Origin: Enterococcus ureasiticus | GTDB taxonomy: Bacteria; Bacillota; Bacilli; Lactobacillales; Enterococcaceae | Direction of reading: 5' to 3' | Length of the DNA: 64,000 nucleotides | Assembly (NCBI RefSeq): GCF_001730285.1 | Contig: NZ_MIJZ01000016.1 | Coordinates: 277,168-341,167 of the forward strand | Shown here: positions 1-8,039 of the stretch, one piece after another | Layout: each line of letters opens with the position of its first letter | Numbering within the stretch: position 1 is the first letter of the stretch | The notes under the pieces: model-generated | What the model was told of the DNA's origin: nothing | Database searches by the model: none | What the model saw: only the letters and a program-made list of their open reading frames with translations | Translations under genes and position numbers: made by a program

Positions 1-1
1 T

Positions 2-451
2 GACTACCGCAGAAGAGTTTTACTGATAGGGCAGACAACGTTAGGAGACAAAACTATCACCGCTTTAAGCTGTCACTATTCTTGGTGGTCTGAAACTGGC
101 GGATTTTCATATGAATGGCAGCAAACTGAGATTGCCTTACAAGAACACATTTCCCCTTTACTGATGATGGGCGACTTCAATAACCCTGCTATCAAGAACC
201 AAACCGGATACGCATTGGTTCTTGATAGCTCCTTACACTTGCAAGATAGCTTTTTAACAGCGGATAAAAAAATTGGTGAACACACCATTGAAAAAGCCAT
301 TGATGGTTGGGGAGAAAATCAAGAGAAACTGAGAATCGACTATATTTTCACTTCGAAAGAACTATCCGTTTCTAGCTACCAAATCGTTTTTGATGGAAAA
401 AGTACACCTGTAATTAGTGATCATTTCGGCGTGTCAGCTATTATCCAATAA
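2..451 (+). CDS. endonuclease/exonuclease/phosphatase family protein (5' truncated by window edge)
   Basis: The reading frame is already open at base 2, so the N-terminus lies outside the window. The visible 149 residues carry the C-terminal hallmarks of the EEP (DNase I-like) metal-dependent phosphoesterase fold: a GDFNNP motif (the catalytic Asp/Asn pair), an RIDYIF strand and a terminal SDHFGV motif holding the catalytic Asp-His. Family members cleave phosphodiester or phosphomonoester bonds in nucleic acids, sphingomyelin or inositol phosphates. Nothing here tells these substrates apart, and whether the protein is secreted cannot be judged without the N-terminus. A hairpin terminator follows directly. 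The family call is firm, the substrate unknown. Confidence 0.85.
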   Translation, partial: DYRRRVLLIGQTTLGDKTITALSCHYSWWSETGGFSYEWQQTEIALQEHISPLLMMGDFNNPAIKNQTGYALVLDSSLHLQDSFLTADKKIGEHTIEKAIDGWGENQEKLRIDYIFTSKELSVSSYQIVFDGKSTPVISDHFGVSAIIQ

Positions 452-461
452 AATAAAAATG

Positions 462-503
462 TACGCCAAAGATAAATTAGCCTCTTTTGCGTATGTTTTT
501 TTA
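462..503 (+). terminator. intrinsic terminator of the EEP gene
   Basis: An imperfect hairpin pairs TACGC-AAAGA (462-472) with TCTTT-GCGTA (483-493), and a run of seven T follows at 496-502. It lies 11 bases after the stop codon of the preceding plus-strand gene. Confidence 0.7.
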
Positions 504-735
504 TTTTATTTTGAATGTCTTTCGTGCTTTTAAAATCAAATGTTAGTGTTGTTTCATTGTAATATAAAAATTATTACATCGGAAATCCACATAACCAATA
601 ATGGACTACGCTTTTATTTTAAATGACAATAAGTATAAGAATATTATTCTTAGTGTTTTTATAAATATTATGTTAAAAAAATCCGATTCAACGTGCTTTT
701 GTCAGATACTAATATTTATTAACTTAAAGATTCTC
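504..735. other. intergenic, AT-rich, no gene seen
   Basis: No open frame with a convincing start and ribosome binding site is visible on either strand. The stretch separates two converging terminators. Confidence 0.5.
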
Positions 736-766
736 AAAAAAATAAGATAGAGAAAATCCCTATCTT
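736..766 (-). terminator. intrinsic terminator of the 776-1198 gene
   Basis: AAGATAG (744-750) pairs with CTATCTT (760-766). Read on the minus strand, the stem is followed by a T-rich tract (A run at 736-743 on the plus strand). It lies 10 bases beyond the stop of the minus-strand gene. Confidence 0.65.
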
Positions 767-775
767 AAATCTATA

Positions 776-1198
776 TTAAATACCAAAATGAACTAAAATG
801 TAGTCTTTTTTTATCGCACTATCACATAGAACAAACAGATCTTGTAGTTGGGTTACCAAAGTTTCTTTTTCAATAATAACACTATTAAATTTACCGTTCT
901 CTGTATCGCAATCGCTAGTTAATTCAATTTTGACAGGGCAATACTTAAATATTTGCCCCCCTCCAATGATCCCTTTTAAAACAGTTATTCCTTCAGAATC
1001 TAGATATGTTCTTTCATAATAATCCAAACCGTTAGAACTTTGTTCAAAATTCTTTGAAAATGATGGAATCCATTTTAAAGTATCTATACCATATAATATA
1101 AAAGTATCATCTACACTCACCATATTTTTTCTTGTTTCTTTATTAAATACAACATTTTTACTACTCTTAAACATTTCAAATTCACGAGTTAAAGCCAT
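776..1198 (-). CDS. hypothetical protein, 140 aa
   Basis: I do not recognise this family. The product is a soluble, mildly acidic 140-residue protein with no signal peptide or membrane segment. The start ATG has an AAAGGAAG ribosome binding site about 11 bases upstream, and a dedicated terminator follows the gene, so it looks like a real monocistronic gene. Its size and its closeness to type VII secretion remnants (3942-4436) and a secreted LRR protein make an immunity or antitoxin-like role conceivable, but no motif supports this. It could equally be an orphan left behind by module decay. Confidence 0.55.
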   Translation of the reverse strand: MALTREFEMFKSSKNVVFNKETRKNMVSVDDTFILYGIDTLKWIPSFSKNFEQSSNGLDYYERTYLDSEGITVLKGIIGGGQIFKYCPVKIELTSDCDTENGKFNSVIIEKETLVTQLQDLFVLCDSAIKKDYILVHFGI

Positions 1199-1416
1199 AT
1201 CTATACTTCTTCCTTTAACGACGGTTTTTGGGAATTATACAATTAATAGAATCTGACACAATCAAATCATGCCAGATTCCTTTACTTAATTTTGTAGTAC
1301 TTATAATCGTAACTTTTAACGACCTGTTATCCTAATTTTTGTTGCATTATTTTATTTGATCAATACTTATATTGTGATAATGTTACGTTCTTCTCAGTAA
1401 TAAATTCTTTGGTTGA

Positions 1417-3447
1417 TTACTCAACAGTAAACACCGAAGTCGCCACGAATCCTCCATCTTCAGTAGTAGCCGTAATTTCAACAACCCCTTTGCTCAAAGC
1501 TTGTACCTTTCCGTTACTTAAAACTCTTGCGATCAATGGATCAGAACTTTTATAAATGACTTTTTTATTGATAGCAGTTTCTGGATAGACCGTTGGATAG
1601 AGCAACTTGCTTTTTCCTTCTAATAAAGTGTCTTTTTCAGGGGTCATCGTAATACTCGAAACCTTTGTCGGATCATCTAGTCTCTCTCTTATATATATCC
1701 CTGGCATTTTTCCGTCATAATTATCCATGAACTCTTTGCTATTATCGTACACAATCTGAGAATTGGCCGAGTCTAATCTCCACTTTCCTGTATACAATTC
1801 ATTCGTTTTTTCCTCTAGCCCACTACTTTTGATTAGACTCTTATCACCTAGAACCAACTTATCCAAGGCAGGAGCATTCGCAAACATTTGCGATACATTT
1901 GTATCCTTAGTGTCCCAGTCACTTATATCCAACGTAGTGATATTCGTACATCCATAAAACAGTCGTTCCATAGAGCTCACTTTATCTGTGTTCCACTTAG
2001 AAACACCTAAGTGTGTTAAGTTCTTCGAATCAGAAAATAAATGATCCATGTTCGTTACTTCTGAAACATCAAGATTTTCCAAATTTATAGAAAATGCGTT
2101 TGTTTTTTCGAATAAAGAAGTGCCATCCCCCTCTAGCTTCAGCATAGTTTTAAAGACAATTCTTTTAATTTCATCTTTATATGGATACCAAGGAGCGCTC
2201 TCATGGCCACCAGTACTGTCCAAATCAACAGTCCCACCATCAATGTACATTGTTTGGGTTGTATTATCGTATGTCCATTTTGAATCACCCCATGATGTAG
2301 AATATTTAGCAGCTAAATCTCCATAGTACAACTGTATACCTGATAAGGATTTGATATGCTCTCGCGTAACAGGATTTCCATAAAATCCTAACGCTAACAC
2401 GGTAATAATTCTATTGATAGGGGTAAAATCTGATATACAATTACTAGATAAAAATAAATGATTTACAGCAATCAAATTGGAAAAACCTTCAATAGAACTT
2501 ATTTTGTTAATAGATAAATCAATATGATCAGAATACAGTAGATTTCTTAACCCATCAATATTCTCAATTTGATTATTGTATGCACTTATATTGATATAAG
2601 ACACATTTTCTAAACCATCTAAGGTTTTCAATTGATTATCAGGCACATCTAAATTAACTAGATTGGTTAAATTTTGCACCTCTTTTAGATTTGTTAATTG
2701 GTTTCCAGACGCATTCAGACTTAGCAAACTTGTTAAGTTTTCTATCCCTTCTAAACTTTCTAATTGATTATTCGACACAGATAAATTATCCAGACTTACT
2801 AACCCTGCTATCTCCCCTAGACCTCGTAATTGATTGTATGACGCATCTAGAACAGCCAATTTAGTTAAATGCTCTATCCCTTCTAAATTTATTAATTTAT
2901 TACTATTAATATAGAGAGATTCCAGACTAGTTAAATTTTCGATTCCCTCTAGATCTTGCAATTGATTATTAGATATATTTAGAAACTTCAATTCTGTTAG
3001 GCTCTCTATCCCTTCTAGATTTTGTAATTGATTATCAGATATATCTAGAGACTTCAATTCAGTTAAACTTTTTAATTCATCAAAGTGAAGTATTATTCCA
3101 CCAGATATCTTTAATGTTTCTAAATTAGTTAGATACTTTAAACCACGTAAAGAAATCACATTTGCGCTGGTATTCGTATAGCACTCTAAAATAGAAATAG
3201 TGTCCAAGTCTTCTTGGGTGACAAGATCATCTGCTACTTTACCTATATATGAACTTACTATTCTCGCTATTTCGGGACTTTCAAAAATATCTTTCGTCTT
3301 ACTGGGAAATATACCGTCAAAGATCGCATGTTCCCCCTCCCCATCTAAATACACCGTACTTTCGTTTCCTTCATTTGCATTTGAAATTACTGGAAATCCA
3401 ACAAATAAAAACATTAACATCAACACCAAATTCTTTAGATACTTCAT
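1417..3447 (-). CDS. secreted leucine-rich-repeat protein (LRR + BspA-like + Big_2)
   Basis: The start was set at the ATG at 3447, which has a perfect AGGAGGAAT site upstream; an in-frame extension to 3552 has none. The 676-residue product begins with a Sec signal peptide ending near VISNA. About eleven internalin-type LRRs of 20-22 residues follow (LxxLxxLxxLxxLxISNNQLQ pattern, residues ~85-330). Next comes a DUF285/BspA-like segment with repeated LFxGCxNITxLDISxWDT units (~385-520) and a C-terminal bacterial Ig-like (Big_2) domain (~595-676). No LPXTG, WxL, GW or LysM anchor is visible, so the protein is either released or held by an unrecognised mechanism. LRR-Big proteins usually mediate binding to host or other surfaces; that role is inferred. 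The gene has its own promoter with an inverted repeat and a long leader. Confidence 0.85.
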   Translation of the reverse strand: MKYLKNLVLMLMFLFVGFPVISNANEGNESTVYLDGEGEHAIFDGIFPSKTKDIFESPEIARIVSSYIGKVADDLVTQEDLDTISILECYTNTSANVISLRGLKYLTNLETLKISGGIILHFDELKSLTELKSLDISDNQLQNLEGIESLTELKFLNISNNQLQDLEGIENLTSLESLYINSNKLINLEGIEHLTKLAVLDASYNQLRGLGEIAGLVSLDNLSVSNNQLESLEGIENLTSLLSLNASGNQLTNLKEVQNLTNLVNLDVPDNQLKTLDGLENVSYINISAYNNQIENIDGLRNLLYSDHIDLSINKISSIEGFSNLIAVNHLFLSSNCISDFTPINRIITVLALGFYGNPVTREHIKSLSGIQLYYGDLAAKYSTSWGDSKWTYDNTTQTMYIDGGTVDLDSTGGHESAPWYPYKDEIKRIVFKTMLKLEGDGTSLFEKTNAFSINLENLDVSEVTNMDHLFSDSKNLTHLGVSKWNTDKVSSMERLFYGCTNITTLDISDWDTKDTNVSQMFANAPALDKLVLGDKSLIKSSGLEEKTNELYTGKWRLDSANSQIVYDNSKEFMDNYDGKMPGIYIRERLDDPTKVSSITMTPEKDTLLEGKSKLLYPTVYPETAINKKVIYKSSDPLIARVLSNGKVQALSKGVVEITATTEDGGFVATSVFTVE

Positions 3448-3606
3448 ACAGATTCCTCCTTTTTTATAAAATAGACTGTGTAAAAAACATAGATAATTCA
3501 GCAAATTTGAGTATGGTAGTACTAATTGGAAAAGAATGATACTGATAATCACTCAACGAGAAACACTTACCAATAGACAAAACAAAAATATCTGATATTT
3601 TACAAG

Positions 3607-3666
3607 TTAACCATGTAGGCAGAGCTCTTTGATTACTCTTCTCTTCAAATGCAGGATCATTTCCAA
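3607..3666 (-). CDS. possible 19-aa leader peptide upstream of the LRR gene
   Basis: A TTG-initiated 19-codon frame has an excellent AAAGGAGG site seven bases upstream and ends in TAA. The peptide is basic (five Lys/Arg) and ends ELCLHG. It lies in the roughly 250-base transcribed leader between the putative promoter (3710-3740) and the LRR start (3447). It could be a regulatory leader peptide or the N-terminal stub of a lost gene. No homology is recognised. Confidence 0.35.
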   Translation of the reverse strand: MEMILHLKRRVIKELCLHG

Positions 3667-3709
3667 AGTAACACCTCCTTTTCCCAATCATTTTTTGTCG
3701 ACCATCGTT

Positions 3710-3740
3710 TTGTATACTCCACACATATGGTTGTATACAA
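3710..3740 (-). promoter_or_regulatory. LRR gene promoter overlapped by a TTGTATAC inverted repeat
   Basis: On the minus strand a -35-like TTGTAT and a -10-like TATACA are separated by 18 bases. Both boxes lie inside TTGTATAC / GTATACAA half-sites (3733-3740 and 3710-3717) that form an inverted repeat with a 15-base spacer, two helical turns from copy to copy. The 3731-3740 copy is itself a perfect 10-base palindrome. This arrangement suggests a repressor operator; no cognate regulator is identifiable nearby. Confidence 0.45.
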
Positions 3741-3941
3741 TTTTTTTATTTCAAATATTATTTACTGGTTTTACTCATAATAAGCTAATTATTTTCAACT
3801 AAATTGATTAAACTTTTACATAAGATTTTTTCAAAAATTGATTGGTTAGGAATACAGTGTCGACGATATGAAAAACCAATGTTTCGGGGATAAGCAAATA
3901 AGATAGATATTCCTTCTGACCTATCCCATTTTTGAGCAACT
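3741..3941 (-). other. non-coding or degenerate stretch
   Basis: A minus-strand frame without a start codon stays open for about 50 codons (stop at ~3785). Its KWDRSEGISILFAYPRNI stretch faintly resembles the C-terminal region of IS256/Mutator transposases. The similarity is too weak to call, so the stretch is recorded as probable decayed sequence. Confidence 0.25.
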
Positions 3942-4149
3942 CTATTGAACACTTTTTGTTATTGTCATAGCAGTATCTAATACCTCTTCAATTTTGTGTT
4001 CTTGTTGTTGCACGCTATAAAAGCGTTCTTGTAGTTGTTCAATAAATTCTTGCTCTTTTTTTCTCTCGTTGCGCTTCTTAAAGTTCCTCCAATTGATTAT
4101 TGAAGCGATAATTTTTGTCCTCAAAGAGTTGTTGTGCCGTCAATTCCAT
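3942..4149 (-). pseudogene. DUF3958-like type VII secretion accessory protein, frameshifted
   Basis: The gene starts at ATG 4149, overlapping the stop of the upstream remnant as TAATG, the translational coupling expected of this pair. The first frame reads MELTAQQLFEDKNYRF-NNQLEEL and then hits a stop. The neighbouring frame continues with a charged helical segment (KKRNERKKEQEFIEQLQERF) ending at 3942. Joining the two frames gives one helical protein of about 68 residues like the DUF3958 proteins encoded between the small TIGR04197 protein and LXG toxins in Enterococcus and Listeria. A one-base deletion in the A/T-rich junction explains the break. No LXG toxin gene follows. Confidence 0.5.
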
Positions 4150-4436
4150 TATCTCAACCCACCAAAAGAAAGAGTCGGTAACTGAGCAATCTTTTGATCA
4201 ATCCTTTCAAACTCTTTGGCGACAGAATGAATGTTGTCCCCTGCTTATACAATACTGTTAGAGACCCCTTTTAGACTGGATTGAAATATTGAAAAACTCT
4301 GTATTGCTGCACTATTTCCTGTAACATTGGTTTGTACTGAACTAACAGAGATAAAAATGCTGTTTAAAGCACTCACAGATTAACTAAATGAAGCTGACAC
4401 GTCACTTGCTACACTGGTTGCGCTATTAATAGACAC
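4149..4436 (-). pseudogene. TIGR04197/DUF3130-like small type VII effector-associated protein, with in-frame stops
   Basis: Read from a GTG at 4436, the frame gives SINSATSVASDVSASFS, a stop, then SVSALNSIF..VQTNVTGNSAAIQSF.., a second stop, then AGDNIHSVAKEFERIDQKIA and an end at the TAATG overlap. Two nonsense codons interrupt an otherwise continuous WXG100-sized protein of about 95 codons rich in Ser, Ala and Asn, the pattern of TIGR04197 proteins that partner LXG toxins in type VII secretion. An AGAGG site precedes the start. The order of this remnant followed by the DUF3958-like remnant matches intact LXG modules. The identification rests on composition and order, not on a search. Confidence 0.5.
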
Positions 4437-5063
4437 CTATAGTCCTCTTTTTGTAAAATACAGTTTGCTATCATTAGTTTAAACGATTACAACTAAAAAG
4501 GAAAGATTCTTTAACATTATAGAATGAAAATAAGCACATCGACGTTCTTGCTAAATTCTGCATAAATATGCTAATAAAGACAAATTATCAATAACAGTTT
4601 TTACACCTAAAACATAAACTAGAAATAGCTTAGACTATACTCTAGTTTTACATAGTAAGAATAAAATAAAAGGAGCCGTTTATCCTTACTAAATTGTCTA
4701 CCTTTTATTTTCCAGTTTAAAGTCGTTTGTAATGTCACTATCAAATAACCCTTGATAGTAGCATTTGAGCATCAATAATTCACCTGAAGGAAGTTCCGTC
4801 TCAATTTCATTAATTCCTCATGACGTTTGATAGGATTCGTTATATTTTTGTAAGTTTCTAAAAATTATGCCAACAATCGCAATCAAAAGACAAAATTCGT
4901 CATTCCAAGAAAAGGCTGCTACTAAATAGAAATGCTAAATGCCATGGGTACTAATCATTTATTCTCGACCTCAAGCATCCCTTAACCTACTTTCCGACGG
5001 ATAATGATAAACTAGCTACAAGACAGATGTATCATGATAATTTCAGGAAAGTAGGAAGAGAAG
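4437..5063. other. intergenic with probable decayed coding sequence
   Basis: No intact gene is visible. On the minus strand at about 4700-4930 short open pieces in two frames (for example VAAFSWNDEFCLLIAIVGIIF, which looks membrane-spanning, and LPSGELLMLKCYYQGLFDSD) suggest a broken small protein. They cannot be assigned. The stretch probably belongs to the same eroded module as the type VII remnants. Confidence 0.35.
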
Positions 5064-5699
5064 ATGCAGATAACTATTTTCGGCGGCAGCGGCTTTATCG
5101 GACAAAAACTTTCAGAAGAACTCATCAATCGAGGTCATCACGTAACATCTATTTCCCGCAGCGGAAAACCAAGCGATTTAACAACTGTTTGGTCACAAAA
5201 AGTTCACTGGCTTCGTTCTGATGTTCTAACAGATGACCATTGGCATTCAGCTGTTCAAAATGCCGATTGGGTCATCGATACGATCGGTATTCTTAGAGAA
5301 AATCCGTCTAAACATATTACCTATAAGCGATTTATTCTAGAACCTGTCCAAATTATCTTAGCGTATTTAAACACACAGGCAACTCCGGCAAAATTTCTGT
5401 TTCTGTCAGCTAACAGCGCACCTTTCCCTTTGAAAAAGTATATGAATGCCAAACTTCAGGCTGAACAGTTGATTCAAGAACAAGCGATTAAAAGTGTGAT
5501 TATTTACCCTAGTTTAGTTGTGGATAAAAAACGTTTTTCTTCTGTTATCGGTGCATCCGCCATGAACTTACTGAAAAAAATACCTGGAGTCAAAAAGCTT
5601 ACTCAAGGATATGATCCTATTTCAAGAGAACATTTAGCAGTAGAAATCGCCAACGTGATCGAAGGAAAAGCTTCTCCTTACACCCACAGACGAACATAA
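5064..5699 (+). CDS. NAD(P)-binding Rossmann-fold protein (epimerase/NmrA-like)
   Basis: The 211-residue protein opens with MQITIFGGSGFIGQKL, a classic GxxGxxG dinucleotide-binding loop of atypical short-chain dehydrogenases (NAD-dependent epimerase/dehydratase, NmrA or complex I NDUFA9-like group). No canonical YxxxK catalytic pair is obvious, though KKYMNAKLQAEQLI occupies the expected region with Tyr and Lys four residues apart (YMNAK). It could therefore be a weak reductase or a redox sensor. It is cytoplasmic and monocistronic, with a GGAAG site before the ATG and a terminator directly after the stop. The substrate is unknown. Confidence 0.75.
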   Translation: MQITIFGGSGFIGQKLSEELINRGHHVTSISRSGKPSDLTTVWSQKVHWLRSDVLTDDHWHSAVQNADWVIDTIGILRENPSKHITYKRFILEPVQIILAYLNTQATPAKFLFLSANSAPFPLKKYMNAKLQAEQLIQEQAIKSVIIYPSLVVDKKRFSSVIGASAMNLLKKIPGVKKLTQGYDPISREHLAVEIANVIEGKASPYTHRRT

Positions 5700-5733
5700 A
5701 AAAAGCATCTCCAATACGGAAATGCTTTTTTTA
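5698..5733. terminator. bidirectional intrinsic terminator
   Basis: AAGCAT (5704-5709) pairs with ATGCTT (5723-5728). The stem is flanked by A-rich and T-rich tracts, so it can serve both the plus-strand dehydrogenase gene and the converging maltodextrin permease operon. Confidence 0.75.
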
Positions 5734-5737
5734 AACG

Positions 5738-6577
5738 TTACCCTTTAACTGAACCACTCGTAATGCCTTCTACATAATATTTCTGCATAAAGATAAACAA
5801 CAACGTGATTGGAACTGCAATCAGCACACAGCCTGCGGTAAACGCCATGAAATACTGATCGATTTTATCTTTTGTCTGCATCGTAAACAAACCGATCGCA
5901 ACCGTATATTTGTTCACGTTATCACCTAAAATGATTTTCGCAAAAATGAAATCCATCCACGGTGCCATAAATGCCATCAATGCTGTATAAACAATAATCG
6001 GTTTACTCAATGGCAACGTGATTTTCGTAAAAATCTCAAACTTACTCGCTCCATCAATCATCGCAGATTCATCCAAGGCCATCGGAATCGTATCGAAGAA
6101 TCCCTTCGCAATATAAAAACCTAACGCTGCACCAGATGAATAAACTAAAATCAACGCCAATAAACTACCCGTCAAGTTCATCGCTTTTAAAATATAATAC
6201 ACAGCGATCATACTCATAAATCCTGGAAACATGTTCAACACCAATGCTAATTTCAAGAACGGTTTACGTGCTCTAAAACGTAAACGACTCAAAGAGTAAG
6301 CCATCGCAATCGTGATCAACGTCGATAAAATACAACTACAAATCGCCACAAACAGCGTATTCAAAAACCATTGCACAAAAGGATACGTCGAACTCGTCAG
6401 TAACATCTTATAATTTTCAAAAGTAAACTGCTTAGGAATAAAGTACGTCACAAAAGCGCCACCTTCACTTCTAAAGCTAGTCAACACAATCCAAACAATC
6501 GGAAAGATCCAAACGATCGACAAAATCGTCAATAACGTATAGTGCAAGAATAGATTTTTTCTTTTTTTCGATTTCAT
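5738..6577 (-). CDS. mdxG: maltodextrin ABC transporter permease, MalG type
   Basis: The 279-residue protein has about six transmembrane segments and the binding-protein-dependent transport inner-membrane signature DESAMIDGASKF..ITLPLSKP (EAA loop), which docks on the ATPase. With the adjacent MalF-like permease it forms the heterodimeric channel that imports maltose and maltodextrins. It is the last gene of a three-gene minus-strand operon, eight bases after the mdxF stop. No ATPase gene is present, in line with Firmicute sugar importers that share a multitask MsmX/MsmK-type ATPase encoded elsewhere. The symbol follows the mdx nomenclature used in enterococci and Bacillus; orthology is inferred from gene order and family. 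Confidence 0.88.
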   Translation of the reverse strand: MKSKKRKNLFLHYTLLTILSIVWIFPIVWIVLTSFRSEGGAFVTYFIPKQFTFENYKMLLTSSTYPFVQWFLNTLFVAICSCILSTLITIAMAYSLSRLRFRARKPFLKLALVLNMFPGFMSMIAVYYILKAMNLTGSLLALILVYSSGAALGFYIAKGFFDTIPMALDESAMIDGASKFEIFTKITLPLSKPIIVYTALMAFMAPWMDFIFAKIILGDNVNKYTVAIGLFTMQTKDKIDQYFMAFTAGCVLIAVPITLLFIFMQKYYVEGITSGSVKG

Positions 6578-6585
6578 AAGTCCGC

Positions 6586-7941
6586 TTACGCCCCTTCCGT
6601 TTTGAATGAACTACTTCTTGTATAAGCAAATAATGAGAAGACTGCTGAAAGAACAAAAATAATGATCCCGATTACGGATGCGAGATTATAATCAGCCGCT
6701 GTCACTGTCAGTTTATACAACCACGTAACGAGCAAATCCGTCTCACCGGCAGAGTGAAAATTACTATTCGCCGGTTGTCCGCCAGTCAACAAGAAAATCA
6801 CATTGAAGTTGTTGATGTTTCCAATAAACTGTTGGATCAAACTAGGCGCCATAACAAACAAAATCTGTGGAAACGTAATATTTCTAAAAACTTGAAATTT
6901 ATTTGCACCATCGATTTCAGCTGCTTCGATTTGATCTGTCGGTAAATTTGTAATGATCCCTGTCGCAACTAACATCGTCACCGGAATCCCAACCCACATA
7001 TTCACGAAGATAACCGTAACCTTCGCGAGTAATGCATCTGTCAAAAAAGGAATCGGCTGATCGATCAATCCCCAATTTTGTAACATCGCATTGACGGGCC
7101 CTGAACCGTTAAACAAATTCGCCATCAATAACAAGCTGACAAACTGTGGCACCGCCATCGTGATTACAAAAATCGTCCGCCAAACTTTTTTCCCTTTCAC
7201 TCCTTTAGCATTGATCAACAACGCTAATAAAATCCCAAAGAAAAATGTCGTAGCTGTTGCTAAAACTGCCCAAATCAAGGTCCAAGTAAGTACAGGGAAG
7301 AAGGTTCCAGCAATATCTCCCGTCAGCACATTCCCAAAATTAGAAAAACCAACCCAATGGAATAAATTTTTCGGCGGCAAATGATTATGATCATAGTTCG
7401 TAAATGCAATAGAAATCATATAAAGCAGTGGCAAAATCGTAAATGCCAAAACTCCGAGCAAGGGAATGCTCATCAACGTAATATAAAATTTTTCATTCAA
7501 CAAACTATTTAAGTCTTCTTTTAACGTCGGTAAAGATTGGCCAGCTTGTTTCAATATAAAAATTTTACGCGCACTTCTTAGATTTACGATGTATAGAAAA
7601 ATAAAAAGCAAAATAAGAATAATTGCAGCAATCCCAAACAATAATAGCAACATCGAGTTATCCCCTGGCTGCTGAACCTCGATTCCTAGTGACTCATCCA
7701 TGATCCAACCTTGAGATTTCGTTCCCAATGTTTGCAACATTGATAATGCATGAAATCCATTAACCACCAACCACGCTACAAACCCAACTTGCAGCGCTAA
7801 AAATGCTAAACCTTTGACGATTTGTCCGTTCATGATATTCGCTGTTCCCATAAATAGATAAGAAAGCTTGATTGATTTATCCCCTTTTTTAAATAACTCT
7901 CTAAAAGAAATTGGCCCATCGGCTTTTGCCTTTCGCTTCAT
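6586..7941 (-). CDS. mdxF: maltodextrin ABC transporter permease, MalF type
   Basis: At 451 residues this is longer than MdxG, as is normal for MalF-type subunits. The N-terminal ~145 residues contain extra membrane segments (around 45-65 and 95-120) before the transporter core. The core carries an EAA loop, EAAEIDGANKFQVFRNITFP, near residue 345. The subunit pairs with MdxG in the membrane and contacts the maltose-binding lipoprotein outside. It is transcribed after mdxE, from which it is separated by a hairpin that probably attenuates read-through, so that binding protein exceeds permease. Confidence 0.88.
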   Translation of the reverse strand: MKRKAKADGPISFRELFKKGDKSIKLSYLFMGTANIMNGQIVKGLAFLALQVGFVAWLVVNGFHALSMLQTLGTKSQGWIMDESLGIEVQQPGDNSMLLLLFGIAAIILILLFIFLYIVNLRSARKIFILKQAGQSLPTLKEDLNSLLNEKFYITLMSIPLLGVLAFTILPLLYMISIAFTNYDHNHLPPKNLFHWVGFSNFGNVLTGDIAGTFFPVLTWTLIWAVLATATTFFFGILLALLINAKGVKGKKVWRTIFVITMAVPQFVSLLLMANLFNGSGPVNAMLQNWGLIDQPIPFLTDALLAKVTVIFVNMWVGIPVTMLVATGIITNLPTDQIEAAEIDGANKFQVFRNITFPQILFVMAPSLIQQFIGNINNFNVIFLLTGGQPANSNFHSAGETDLLVTWLYKLTVTAADYNLASVIGIIIFVLSAVFSLFAYTRSSSFKTEGA

Positions 7942-7969
7942 TGCATTTCACTTCCTGTTCTTAAAATAA

Positions 7970-8014
7970 AAAATAAGGCTGAGACAAAGCTCATAGAGTT
8001 TCGTTCCAGCCTCA
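7970..8014 (-). terminator. intra-operon attenuating hairpin between mdxE and mdxF
   Basis: GGCTG and CAGCC arms enclose a longer imperfect stem (AACGAAACTC with GAGCTTTGT), followed on the minus strand by a T-rich tract toward mdxF. The GGCTGAGACAAAGCTCATAG core resembles a repeat-like hairpin found between genes in enterococci (from memory, not searched). Partial termination here would favour the binding protein over the permeases. Confidence 0.6.
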
Positions 8015-8039
8015 AGGTCACCTTGAAAATGGTGAAGAA

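Noticed and set aside
3464..3724. An 86-codon minus-strand open frame in the LRR leader
   Set aside because: No ribosome binding site at its ATG, it runs through the proposed promoter leader and shows no protein-like pattern; the short TTG frame inside has a much better start.
3785..3941. Possible IS256/Mutator transposase C-terminal fragment
   Set aside because: The resemblance is a single weak stretch (ISILFAYPRNI) without the YTTN-type signature, and no matching inverted ends could be shown.
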